DNA of 64,000 nucleotides from Streptomyces sp. B21-083 (GTDB lineage: Bacteria > Actinomycetota > Actinomycetes > Streptomycetales > Streptomycetaceae). Positions 36,885-45,538 of the stretch are shown here, in pieces. Every line of letters begins with the position of its first letter. Position 1 is the stretch's first letter. Position numbers and translations under genes: made by a program. The notes under the pieces are model-generated. The model was not told the origin of the DNA. It ran no database searches and saw only the letters and a program-made list of their open reading frames with translations. The stretch spans positions 2,976,001 to 3,040,000 of the forward strand of contig NZ_JARUND010000001.1 in NCBI RefSeq assembly GCF_036898825.1, written 5' to 3'.

Positions 36885-37801
36885 GTGCGAGTACAGGTGT
36901 GGGCGCCGGGGCAAGTGTGACCAGTCGCTCCCTGTCCAAAACGCTGACCCGGACACTGGCCCGTGCCCTTCCGGTCGCACCGGCGGTGATCCTGCTTCTC
37001 CTCTTCCTCGCCGGCCCGATCGCGTACTGCGCCTACATCGCGTTCACCGACCTGCAGTTGACGGGCCAGGCCGCATCCTCCTTCGTCGGCTTCGAGAACT
37101 TCCGTACGGCGTTCAAGGACAAGGCGTTCCTGAACGCCGTATGGCTGACGCTCGTGTTCACGGTCATCTCGTCCCTGATCGGCCAGAACACCCTGGGGCT
37201 GGCGCTGGCGTCGCTGATGCAGCGCGCGTCGAAGCCGGTGCGGACGCTGGTGGGCGGGATCGTGATCACGGCGTGGGTGCTGCCGGAGGTGGTGGCGGGC
37301 TTCCTGCTGTACGCCTTCTTCCGAAGGGAGGGCACCCTCAACGCCATCCTGGACTGGCTCCATCTCCCGTCCCAGAACTGGCTGTTCACGCTGCCGATCC
37401 TGGCGGTGTCGTTCGCGAACGTGTGGCGGGGTACGGCGTTCTCGATGCTGGTGTACTCGGCGGCGCTGAACGAGATCCCGAAGGAGATCACAGAGGCGGC
37501 GGAGGTCGACGGCGCGGGCGGCTGGCGCCGGATGTGGCACATCACGCTCCCGATGATCCGCCGCTCGATCGGCACGAACCTGATGCTCAACACGCTGCAG
37601 ACCCTGTCGGTCTTCGGGCTGATCTGGGTGATGACGAGGGGCGGCCCAGGGAATCGGAGCCAGACGCTCCCCCTCTTCATGTACGAACAGGCCTTCCAGA
37701 AAAGCATGATCGGCTACGGCACGGCGGTGGCACTGCTGTTGCTGGTGGTCGGCTCACTGTTCTCGCTGGTGTACATGCGGCTGCTACGGACGGAGGTGTG
37801 A
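36881..37801 (+). CDS. ABC sugar transporter permease (MalF-like)
   Basis: A 306-residue inner-membrane permease with six predicted helices and the EAA loop ITEAAEVDGAGGWRRMWHITLP that contacts the ATPase. The GTG start overlaps the binding-protein stop as GTGA. Long upstream extensions in the same frame are inside the previous gene and not coding. Confidence 0.92.
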   Translation: MSASTGVGAGASVTSRSLSKTLTRTLARALPVAPAVILLLLFLAGPIAYCAYIAFTDLQLTGQAASSFVGFENFRTAFKDKAFLNAVWLTLVFTVISSLIGQNTLGLALASLMQRASKPVRTLVGGIVITAWVLPEVVAGFLLYAFFRREGTLNAILDWLHLPSQNWLFTLPILAVSFANVWRGTAFSMLVYSAALNEIPKEITEAAEVDGAGGWRRMWHITLPMIRRSIGTNLMLNTLQTLSVFGLIWVMTRGGPGNRSQTLPLFMYEQAFQKSMIGYGTAVALLLLVVGSLFSLVYMRLLRTEV

Positions 37802-37802
37802 G

Positions 37803-38663
37803 ATGCCCGGCGTCACGACGGTGAGGGGGGTGACGATGAAATCCCGCCGCACGAACCGCCGCTTGGCAGCCGACGCGGGCCTCCTGACCGTCGCGGCGGC
37901 CTTCGTACTCCCCCTTGCGTGGGTGGTCCTGTCGGCGCTGGACCCGCACGCGGACCTGCGGGTGAGAGTCCCGGACAGTCTGACGTTCGGGAACTTCGAC
38001 GCGGTACTGACGGACGAGATCACCTTCACGCCCCTGCTCAACAGCCTGATCCTGTGCGGGGGCGGCACGCTGCTGACGGTGGTGTGCGCGGCGCTGGCGG
38101 CGTATCCGCTGTCGCGGTTCCGGTCGCGTTTCAATCGCCCGTTCCTGCTGACGATTCTGTTCGCAACCTGTCTCCCCATCACGGCGATCATGGTGCCGGT
38201 GTACGCGCTCTTCGTGCGGGTGAACCTGATCGACACCATGCAGGGCACGATCTTCTTCTTCGCGGCTTCCCAACTCCCGTTCGCCGTCTGGCTGATGAAG
38301 AACTTCATGGACGGAGTCCCGAGGGAACTGGAGGAGGCGGCGTGGACGGACGGGGCATCGTCGTTCCAGTCCCTGATACGGATCGTGCTGCCGCTGATGG
38401 GTCCGGGGGTGGCCGTGGTGACGGTGTTCTCGTTCGTGATGATGTGGGGCAACTTCTTCGTCCCGTTCATGCTGCTGCTCACACCGGACCAGATGCCGGC
38501 GAGCGTGAGTATCAACGACTTCTTCGGGAATCGGGGGACGGTTGTCTATGGGCAGTTGGCCGCGTTCTCGGCTATCTACTCGACGCCGGTGATTTTGCTG
38601 TATGTGCTGGTGGCGAGGCGGGTGGGTGGGGGGTTTGCTTTGGGTGGGGCTGTCAAGGGGTGA
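37803..38663 (+). CDS. ABC sugar transporter permease (MalG-like)
   Basis: A 286-residue permease with six helices and the EAA loop LEEAAWTDGASSFQSLIRIVLP. It begins 1 nt after the first permease stop. An in-frame ATG 11 codons later (MKSRRTNRRLAADAG) could be the real start, since the first residues look leader-like. It is the last gene of the importer operon; no clear terminator is visible in 38664-38790. Confidence 0.92.
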   Translation: MPGVTTVRGVTMKSRRTNRRLAADAGLLTVAAAFVLPLAWVVLSALDPHADLRVRVPDSLTFGNFDAVLTDEITFTPLLNSLILCGGGTLLTVVCAALAAYPLSRFRSRFNRPFLLTILFATCLPITAIMVPVYALFVRVNLIDTMQGTIFFFAASQLPFAVWLMKNFMDGVPRELEEAAWTDGASSFQSLIRIVLPLMGPGVAVVTVFSFVMMWGNFFVPFMLLLTPDQMPASVSINDFFGNRGTVVYGQLAAFSAIYSTPVILLYVLVARRVGGGFALGGAVKG

Positions 38664-38790
38664 TCCAGGGGACTACAGCGTGGAGGCAGGCGCGGTCACC
38701 CGCGCCCCGCACCGTCCCCCGTCCCCCGTCCTCGTGTCGCCTTCGGGCATCGCGTGACATCGACGTGCGTCCGCCAAGTACCGTAGAAGG

Positions 38791-39672
38791 GTGCCGGAGA
38801 CAAAGAGAACCGTGGCCGTCCTCACCGCGCTGTCGCTGGAGTACAACGCGGTGCGGGCCCATCTCACGGACGTCGAGACGCTCACCCACCCGCGCTACGG
38901 AACAAAGGCCAAGCTGGGCCAACTCCCGGACTCGCCTTGGCAGGTAGCCGTCATCAACATGGGCGAGGGCACACTCACCGCAGCCACACTCACCGAGCGC
39001 GTGCTGACCTGGCTCGACCCCGAGGCCGTACTGCTCGTCGGTGTCGCGGGCGGTCTCAAGGACGACATCGGGATCGGTGACGTCGTGATCGCGACCAAGG
39101 TGTACTCGATCCACGGCGGTAAGCAGACCCCCGACGGTTTCCTGGTCCGCCCGGAGGCGTGGCGGGCCTCGCACCGCCTGGAACAGGCGGCCAAGGAGGC
39201 ACTGGGCGATACGACGGACTTCCAGACGTACTTCAAACCGATCGCCGTGGGCGACGTGGTCCTCGCGGACAGGAAGTCCGAGCTCGCCGAGCACATCCAC
39301 ACGCACTACAACGACGCCGCCGCCATCGAGATGGAGAGTTCCGGCGTGACCCAGGCCGTCCATCTCGCCGGTGAGGCGGGCGCTTTGATCATCCGGGGCA
39401 TCAGCGACAAGGCCGACCCGAACAAGTCCGGTGACGACGAGACGGGTTCGCAACCCCGGGCAGCAGCGAACGCGGCAGCCGCGGCCGTCGCCATCCTCCG
39501 CGAGCTGGACCCGAAGCCGGTACCCGGCCAGGCAGCCACCGATCCCCGGGAGGGTCCCTTTCGCGGCGAGACATACGGTGGGGACCACTACGACTTCCGA
39601 AAGAGCACGTTCAACGGCTCCTTCGTCGCGAAGTTCGTCGGACACCGTCCCGGCGACGAGGACGGGCGATAG
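38791..39672 (+). CDS. Nucleoside phosphorylase-superfamily protein (PNP_UDP-like), likely effector half of an NLR-like system
   Basis: A 293-residue protein. The MTAN/purine nucleoside phosphorylase fold spans about residues 5-235, with LTALSLEYNAVRAHL, VLLVGVAGGLKDDIGIGDVVIA, the catalytic IEMESSGV and IIRGISDKAD. Such enzymes cleave nucleosides or nucleotides. After the fold come about 55 residues ending GGDHYDFRKSTFNGSFVAKFVG. I recall similar short segments just before NB-ARC domains of Streptomyces STAND proteins. The next frame (+1) continues with exactly that NB-ARC domain. The protein is therefore likely the effector part of a split or frameshifted phosphorylase-NB-ARC-TPR protein rather than a housekeeping MTAN. 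Confidence 0.8.
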   Translation: MPETKRTVAVLTALSLEYNAVRAHLTDVETLTHPRYGTKAKLGQLPDSPWQVAVINMGEGTLTAATLTERVLTWLDPEAVLLVGVAGGLKDDIGIGDVVIATKVYSIHGGKQTPDGFLVRPEAWRASHRLEQAAKEALGDTTDFQTYFKPIAVGDVVLADRKSELAEHIHTHYNDAAAIEMESSGVTQAVHLAGEAGALIIRGISDKADPNKSGDDETGSQPRAAANAAAAAVAILRELDPKPVPGQAATDPREGPFRGETYGGDHYDFRKSTFNGSFVAKFVGHRPGDEDGR

Positions 39673-41785
39673 CCCGGAGACGGGACCCGGCGGGCTCGGC
39701 GCGGGCCACTCCCACGGCCCGGTCCCGGTCGCGACGGCCACGCTCCCGCCCCGTCCGCTGGGCTTCACCGGCCGTTCGGCCGAATTGGACCGCCTGCTGC
39801 CCCGCCTGGAACCCGACCCGGCCGGTGCCGCCGCGCGCCCTCTCCTCATCTGCGCCACCGGCATGGGCGGCATTGGCAAAACGGCGTTGGCGATCGAGGC
39901 GGCCCACCAAGCCCGCGCTAAGGGCTGGTTCCCCGGTGGGACCCTCTTCGTCGATCTCCGTGGCTACGACGACAACCCTGTCACCGCCGAACAGGCAGTC
40001 CAAGCCCTGCTCGACGCACTAGGCGTTCCGGGCCCGGATCTGCCGCCGACGGCAGCACGCCAGTACGACATGTTCAGCACCCTCCTGGCGGACCGGCAGC
40101 ACCGCATGCTGCTGATTCTGGACAACGCCTCCGACCCAGCCCAGTACCTGCCCCTGCTGCCCGGCGTGGACGGCCACCAAGTCCTGATCACCTCGCGCGA
40201 CCGCCCCGACTCTCTCCCCGTTCGCCTCATCAATCTGGAATCGCTGCCGCCGGACGACTCAGCCGCGCTCATCACCCGCGCTCTGCACGACGCCGACGAG
40301 CGCGACGACCGCCCAACTCGCGAACCCGAGGCTCTGCGCGAACTGACCTCTCTCTGCGGCCACTTGCCACTCGCACTCCTGATCGCCGCGGCGATGCTGC
40401 GCAAACCTCTCCACCGCGACATCGCCTGGCTGGTCACCGAGATCGAGAAGGCCGGCGACGCCATGGCCATACTCGACAACGGCACCAACGGTACAGATCA
40501 ATACGGGCGCTCCCTGGCCCTGCGCCCGGTCCTGGAAACCTCGTACCGCCGCCTCCCAGCCGACCAGGCCCGCCTGCTCCGATTCCTGTCCCTGGCTCCG
40601 GCCGCAGAGACCACCCCCGAGGCGGTAGCCGCCCTGGCCGGCCTCGACACGGACACGACCCTGACCCTCCTGGAGGAATTGGCTGCCACCCACCTTGTCT
40701 CACCAGTACGGGTAGGCGATGGTTCGAAATCCGTCGAGAAGTGGCGATTGCATGACTTGGTGCGCGTATTCATGGCGGGCGTAGTGGCCAGTGATGTCGG
40801 GTTGGCGATGGAAGGACAGTCAGCTCGCAAGCGACTCCTGGGGTTCTACTGCCGCTGGGCAGGGGCGGCCGATGCGCGGCTGCGGTCCCGACCAGGCAAT
40901 TCGGATGCAGAACAGTTCGCTCACCGAATACAGGCGTTGACGTGGATGGACGGCGAGCGGGCGGGTCTGGTCTCGGCCATGCAGTGGGCTCGGGAGGAGC
41001 AGCACGCCAAATCGGCGCTGCGATTGGCCGTGCATCTGGCCGAGTACCTGCTGTGGCGGCGGCACTACGACGACTGGATATCGGTGAGCGGAGCCGCGCA
41101 GGAGGCGGCCAACCGCATCGGGGACCACCTCGGCGAGGCTTGGGCGCTGAACGATCTCGGCAACGCCCTACGAAGCACGGGCCGCACGCAGAAGGCGATC
41201 GACGCCCTCACCCGCGCCCACGATCTCTACCGGGATGCGGGGGACCATCTCGGCCAGGCCGTAGCCTGCAACGGCCTGGGGATCGCTCTGCGACATGCGG
41301 ACAGGGCAGAGGACGCGATCGATGTACTGACTCGCGCTCGTGACCTGAGTCAGAAAAGCGGAGACCGTCTCGGCGAGGCCGATGCGTGGAACAGCCTCGG
41401 CAACACTCGAAACCTTGAGGAAGCAGGCCAGGCAGAGATGGCCATCGACGACCTCACACGCGCCCGGGACCTGTACCAGGACGCTGGTGATCGCCACCGT
41501 GAAGCCCTTGCATGGAACAACCTCGGCCTGGTCCTGTGGGAGGCAGGTCGAGTGGGGGAAGAGACAGAGGCATTTCACAGGGCGCTGGAGATTCACGAAG
41601 AGCTCGGAGACCTCTACCGGATGGGTCAGACACTTGGAAACCTGGCCGCCGCCCACAGTGCAGGCTACGACCCTGCGAAGGCCCGCACGTACTGGCTCAA
41701 GGCAGCTGACGTCTTTGACCGAGCTGACGCCCCCGACCAAGCCGCCCTAGCTCGAACCCGTGCCGCCAATTGGGGCTGGGAATGA
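39578..41785 (+). CDS. NB-ARC (STAND) ATPase with C-terminal TPR repeats
   Basis: A protein of about 735 residues from GTG 39578, within an open frame from 39431. It has FTGRSAELDRLL, Walker A GMGGIGKTALAIEAA, Walker B MLLILDNAS, sensor LITSRDRP, GLPL-like CGHLPLALLIAAA and MHD-like WRLHDLVRVF. A helical linker and about five TPRs follow (units beginning GEAWALNDLGNAL, GQAVACNGLGIAL, GEADAWNSLGNTR, REALAWNNLGLVL and RMGQTLGNLAAAH). These are the parts of an NLR-like switch. The only upstream starts lie deep inside the phosphorylase gene with a weak GGCGAG ribosome site. The N-terminal about 55 codons up to the NB-ARC look non-native. Confidence 0.8.
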   Translation: MGTTTTSERARSTAPSSRSSSDTVPATRTGDSPETGPGGLGAGHSHGPVPVATATLPPRPLGFTGRSAELDRLLPRLEPDPAGAAARPLLICATGMGGIGKTALAIEAAHQARAKGWFPGGTLFVDLRGYDDNPVTAEQAVQALLDALGVPGPDLPPTAARQYDMFSTLLADRQHRMLLILDNASDPAQYLPLLPGVDGHQVLITSRDRPDSLPVRLINLESLPPDDSAALITRALHDADERDDRPTREPEALRELTSLCGHLPLALLIAAAMLRKPLHRDIAWLVTEIEKAGDAMAILDNGTNGTDQYGRSLALRPVLETSYRRLPADQARLLRFLSLAPAAETTPEAVAALAGLDTDTTLTLLEELAATHLVSPVRVGDGSKSVEKWRLHDLVRVFMAGVVASDVGLAMEGQSARKRLLGFYCRWAGAADARLRSRPGNSDAEQFAHRIQALTWMDGERAGLVSAMQWAREEQHAKSALRLAVHLAEYLLWRRHYDDWISVSGAAQEAANRIGDHLGEAWALNDLGNALRSTGRTQKAIDALTRAHDLYRDAGDHLGQAVACNGLGIALRHADRAEDAIDVLTRARDLSQKSGDRLGEADAWNSLGNTRNLEEAGQAEMAIDDLTRARDLYQDAGDRHREALAWNNLGLVLWEAGRVGEETEAFHRALEIHEELGDLYRMGQTLGNLAAAHSAGYDPAKARTYWLKAADVFDRADAPDQAALARTRAANWGWE

Positions 41786-41831
41786 CGCCCCCCTCCGCTT
41801 AGCGCAAGCCACAGCCAAGCGGGGATGACGG

Positions 41832-41900
41832 CGCCTCACCCACGCCCTCAGCACCCAGGACTCGCGCGACCTCATTCACGCCATCGCACAGCAACTCTGA
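41832..41900 (+). pseudogene. Remnant of an XRE-DUF5753 regulator 3' end
   Basis: Translation ending LTHALSTQDSRDLIHAIAQQL-stop matches the C-terminus of the intact XRE regulator at 52062 (LTPSASRDFIHAIARQL-stop). Nothing of the rest of the regulator is present, so only the tail survives, directly before the orphan DUF397-like sequence. Confidence 0.6.
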
Positions 41901-42103
41901 GGAGAGTCACCAAGCCCGACATCACCTGGGAAGAGCCCTACTGCGCCGAAGGCGCCAACTGCTTCCGCATAGGCACCGACCCCACCGGCAACGCCTACAT
42001 CGCCATCGCCGGCCAGGAAGACACCTACCTCACCGACACCCGAGACGCTCTCCGCACCCTCATCCAGGACATCAAGGACGGCAAAGCAGACCACCTCCTC
42101 TGA
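41901..42103 (+). pseudogene. Orphan second copy of the DUF397-like small gene, start codon lost
   Basis: It is nearly identical in DNA and protein (ITWEEPYCAEGANCFRIG through GKADHLL) to the intact gene at 51861-52052 on the other strand. Where that gene starts with TTG after GAGGAG, this copy has AAG with a 2-nt longer spacer, so the original start is gone. An ATG at 41825 could give a 92-residue protein with a foreign N-terminus, but has no clear ribosome site. Confidence 0.6.
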
Positions 42104-42119
42104 CGGCGCCCGGCCCCGC

Positions 42120-42599
42120 CTACACCTCAGGCAGCACCCCGGGCCGGAACGGCTCCACCCCCACAACCCGCCGCACCCGCGTCACCTCGATGAGCAGCAT
42201 CACGCGTCGCTCCCCCGGCAGCAGCCACGGATACCTGTCCTCGCCGATGTACTTCCGGGTGAGCCGGTCCATGGAACGTTCCGCCTCCTCGCCCTCCACG
42301 AACCGCACCACGCGCCCCCGGATCTCCGCACGGTCGTACGGGTTCTCGGGGTCGTGGTGGGAGAGGGAGACGTTCGGGTTGCGGCGGAGGTTCTCCTCCT
42401 TCACGCGGCCGATGGCCGTGTTGACCATGACGTGATCGCCCTCCATGTCCACCCACATCGGCGACACCTGCGGCATGCCGTCGGCGCCGACCGTAGCGAG
42501 GTGCCAGAAGTTCGGGGCCAGCAGCCGCTCCCGTATATGCCCCTCCACCTTCCGCACCCCTGCCGCTACCCCTTGCCCCTGCTCCATCTCGCCGCTCAC
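42120..42599 (-). CDS. PPOX-class (pyridoxamine phosphate oxidase fold) F420/FMN-dependent protein
   Basis: A 159-residue split beta-barrel flavin- or F420-binding protein. It opens with FWHLATVGADGMPQVSPMWV, then DHVMVNTAIGRVKEENLRRNPNVSLS and EIRGRVVRFVEGEEAERSMDRLTRKYIGEDRYPW, typical of actinobacterial PPOX-class enzymes of unknown substrate. GTG 42599 follows GGAGGG; ATG 42587 is also possible. Upstream codons in the same frame are low complexity and unlikely to be coding. Confidence 0.85.
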   Translation of the reverse strand: MSGEMEQGQGVAAGVRKVEGHIRERLLAPNFWHLATVGADGMPQVSPMWVDMEGDHVMVNTAIGRVKEENLRRNPNVSLSHHDPENPYDRAEIRGRVVRFVEGEEAERSMDRLTRKYIGEDRYPWLLPGERRVMLLIEVTRVRRVVGVEPFRPGVLPEV

Positions 42600-43032
42600 G
42601 CGACCACCGCCCTCCGAAGCCGCCCACCCGGCCTCACCGTGTCCGCCACCCCCGCACCGCAAGGATCGCGCCGCAACTACTCGCCAGTACCGGCCAGTTA
42701 CCCGCCCAGCCGAGCCCCCGACCGTACCGCACGGGCCTTCGACGCACGCCCTCACGCTCGACGGCCCCCGCCACCCCGAAGCACCCCGACGCCGCACACA
42801 CGACCGACAGACACGCGCGCATATGCCCCGCCACCTTGCCGTTCGCATGATTCGCCGCCGCGGAGAACTCCGGCCGAGTCGCCGCCCAGGCGTCACCCCC
42901 CAGCCTTCAGTCGCCTCGGCGTACCGCCCGCATCACCCCCGGAACCCCCGCCCACCCGTAGCTTCATACAATCCGTGATTGTGGCCGAACAGAACGTAGT
43001 CATCGTCGCCCGGCGCCCCTAGCTTGTGGCGC

Positions 43033-43755
43033 GTGCGCCGACCCTCAGTTCCGTCCCCACCGCCCATGCCGCCGACCCCGCCCTTCGACGCCCACGCCGC
43101 CCGCAGACTCCGTACGGCCCTCGGAATGGGCCCCGAACACGTCGCGTACGGGATGCGGGTGTCGTACGGGCTGCCGTACATCACGCCCGACCACGTGATC
43201 GCCTGGGAACGCAACATCATGGCTCCCGGCGCGCATGAACTAGCCGCTCTCGCAGGGGTGTTGTGGTGTTCGCCCTGCGAACTCATGGGCCGCCCGCACA
43301 CCTTGCGCGAGCACCGGGCCGCACGGGGACTCAGCGCCGAGGACGTCGCCCGGGCCGTCGGGCTCGAACTCCTCGTCTACGCACGGATGGAGGAGAGCGG
43401 CGAGTGGCGCGGCAGCGAGCGGCAGTCCGCGATTCTCGCCGAGGTGCTCGAACTCCCGCCCCCCGACTTCATCACCCTCACCGGCCTCGACGGCAGGCTC
43501 GCCGGCCTGCTGCGCAGCGCGGTCACGACGCGCTGGCAGGCGTACGTCCGTCCCGTCAACAAGATGGTGCCGCTGAACCGGCGCGTCCTGGAGAGCACCC
43601 TCCAGGAGCTGCACCGCTACTACCAGGGGCAGATGGCCGCCACCCTGACCTGGGCGGACGGCTCCGCAACGACCGAGGCGAGCCGCATCGGACGCGACTT
43701 CCTCGACCGGATCGTGGAGCACTTCTGGGCGAGGGTCGAGAGCAGCGCCCCCTGA
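43033..43755 (+). CDS. XRE-like helix-turn-helix DNA-binding protein
   Basis: A 240-residue protein with two HTH-like segments. One is LRTALGMGPEHVAYGMRVSYGLPYITPDHVIAWERNI; the second, LREHRAARGLSAEDVARAVGLELLVYARMEESGEWR, resembles the XRE fold. A C-terminal helical region (about 155-240) has no recognised domain. The start is uncertain (TTG 43024, GTG 43033 or ATG 43066). The regulon is unknown. It appears to be a single-gene unit. Confidence 0.75.
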   Translation: MRRPSVPSPPPMPPTPPFDAHAARRLRTALGMGPEHVAYGMRVSYGLPYITPDHVIAWERNIMAPGAHELAALAGVLWCSPCELMGRPHTLREHRAARGLSAEDVARAVGLELLVYARMEESGEWRGSERQSAILAEVLELPPPDFITLTGLDGRLAGLLRSAVTTRWQAYVRPVNKMVPLNRRVLESTLQELHRYYQGQMAATLTWADGSATTEASRIGRDFLDRIVEHFWARVESSAP

Positions 43756-43902
43756 AACCCACAGGCAGCAGCGGGAGAACTGTTTCAGCGATTGTCTCGT
43801 CGAGCCGCGTCCGCTTCGGGAAGAGGCCCACCGCCTCGGCTGTTGATGTCGGCATCGCTCAAATAATGATCAAGTGGTGAGTTGATGGAGAGGTAGGTCC
43901 TG

Positions 43903-44748
43903 GTGTCCTCTGCCAAGCGGGTCGCGCCGGTCACGGGTGTGCGGCTTCCCATCTGCAGTACTTGCGGCGTTCAGTACGGGGCGCCGCGGGCTGATTGCCC
44001 GATCTGCCTGGACGAGCGGCAGTACGTCGGTTGGGAGGGCCAACAGTGGACCTCGTTGGCCGAGTTGAGCGCCAGCGGCCGTCGCGGTCGGCTCAACGAG
44101 GAGGGACCCGGTGTGATCGGGGTCGGTGCGGTGCCGTCGGTGGCTGTCGGCCAGCGCGCGCTGCTGATCCGCTCACCGTCCGGCAATGTGCTGTGGGACT
44201 GCGTGGGCTACCTCGATGACGACCTTGCCGCCGAGATCGAGGAACTGGGTGGGATCAGCGCGATCGCCGTCAGCCATCCGCACTTCTACGGCGTGATGAC
44301 CGAGTGGGGCCGGGCCTTCGACGTTCCGGTGTACGTCCATGCGGCGGACCGCGACTGGGTCGCGCGGCCCGATCCCGTGATCGAGTACTGGACGGGCGAC
44401 ACCCACGAGATCGCGCCCGGCATGACGCTGATCAACGCGGGCACGCACTTCGCCGGAGGCACCGTGCTGCACTGGGCGGACGACCCGGAGGGGCGCGGCG
44501 CGCTGTTCAGCGGCGACATTTTCATGGTGGTGATGGACCGGCGTTGGGTCAGCTTCATGTACAGCATCCCCAACTTCATCCCGGAGCGACCGAGCACCAT
44601 CCGCCGCGCGCTTGAGCTGGTCGAGCCTTTCGCGTTCGAACGCATCTACGGCGCGTTCTGGGGACGCGTGGTCAGCGCCGACGGGGCGGCCGCGGTCCGA
44701 CGTTCCGCGGAACGGTACCTGCGCTTCGTGACGGACAACAGCTCGTAG
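43903..44748 (+). CDS. MBL-fold metallo-hydrolase with N-terminal zinc-ribbon-like motif
   Basis: A 281-residue protein. It starts with a CSTCG...CPICLDERQYVGW pair of CxxC motifs, a likely small zinc knuckle, and continues as a metallo-beta-lactamase fold. The usual HxHxDH reads SHPHFYG, so only part of the first metal site is kept. GTHFAGGTV and LFSGDIF supply further ligands. Related proteins are annotated as MBL-fold hydrolases of unknown substrate. GTG 43903 is the first plausible start. Confidence 0.8.
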   Translation: MSSAKRVAPVTGVRLPICSTCGVQYGAPRADCPICLDERQYVGWEGQQWTSLAELSASGRRGRLNEEGPGVIGVGAVPSVAVGQRALLIRSPSGNVLWDCVGYLDDDLAAEIEELGGISAIAVSHPHFYGVMTEWGRAFDVPVYVHAADRDWVARPDPVIEYWTGDTHEIAPGMTLINAGTHFAGGTVLHWADDPEGRGALFSGDIFMVVMDRRWVSFMYSIPNFIPERPSTIRRALELVEPFAFERIYGAFWGRVVSADGAAAVRRSAERYLRFVTDNSS

Positions 44749-44848
44749 CGGAGCCAGGTCACATGGTGCGCGGTCAGAGGCCCCGGCGCCGATCGCCCGT
44801 AGGCCTCGTAGGCCGACGTCGTACCCGGAACCTGCTCCGGCACGCGCC

Positions 44849-45514
44849 CTACTCCGACAGCGACCAGGGAGCGGCACGCAGGTCGGCGATGCTGCGCCGG
44901 TCGCGGCTCACCGGCGGCCCTCCGGCGGCCTTGCCGAGCGCGATCATGGAGACGATCACCCATCCCCGGTTCGGGCGCAGTTCCTCGGTGAGGCCTTCCA
45001 GGTCGAACGCCCGGAACTGGTGGGCGTCCAGCCCCATCGCCTGGGCCTGGACTGTCAGGTGGGCGACGGCCTGGCCGAGGTCGTAGTCCGCGAACTCGGA
45101 GTACAGCAACTGCGTGTCACCGACGTGGCGGTGTGCCAGGGCGACGACGAGCAGGGACGCGTCCGTCGCCCACCGGGCCGAGCTGGGCGCGAGGTGGCGC
45201 ACCACGCGCTCGTGCTCCGGCTCACCGGGCCGACTCGTGAAGAACCCCCAAGGCTGGGAGTTCCCGGCTGACGGCGCCCACCGCGCGGCTTCCAGCAGCA
45301 GGCTGAGAGTGTGGTCGTCGACGGTGGCCGACGGGTCGAACTTGTAGGGGCTGAACCGTCCTGCCAACAGAGGATGGATACCGCCGGTCGGTTCCAGATC
45401 GCGTCGCACGTCCCGGTGCAACCGACCACCGACCTGCCGTATTCCAGCAGAGACCGTGGTCGCGCACAGAAACCGACCCGGCAATCCGCCAATCCGGCGG
45501 GCCCTCTCGGTCAC
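44849..45514 (-). CDS. Nitroreductase-family flavoprotein
   Basis: An FMN-binding nitroreductase fold: LLAGRFSPYKFDPSATV, EAARWAPSAGNSQPWGFF, DLGQAVAHLTVQAQAMGLDAHQF and VSMIALGKA. The nominal length is 221 residues from GTG 45514. The first about 40 codons show no family similarity, and no ribosome site is visible, so the true start may be GTG or TTG near 45400-45420. A direct repeat CTCGGTCAC brackets the nominal start. It lies just downstream of pfkA on the same strand. Confidence 0.75.
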   Translation of the reverse strand: MTERARRIGGLPGRFLCATTVSAGIRQVGGRLHRDVRRDLEPTGGIHPLLAGRFSPYKFDPSATVDDHTLSLLLEAARWAPSAGNSQPWGFFTSRPGEPEHERVVRHLAPSSARWATDASLLVVALAHRHVGDTQLLYSEFADYDLGQAVAHLTVQAQAMGLDAHQFRAFDLEGLTEELRPNRGWVIVSMIALGKAAGGPPVSRDRRSIADLRAAPWSLSE

Positions 45515-45538
45515 AGCACCGAAAACTCGGTCACCGCA

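Noticed and set aside
35490..38663. Identification of the importer as dasABC
   Set aside because: dasR and nag genes are not adjacent and I cannot tell DasA from other family-1 binding proteins by eye; only the dre-like site points that way.
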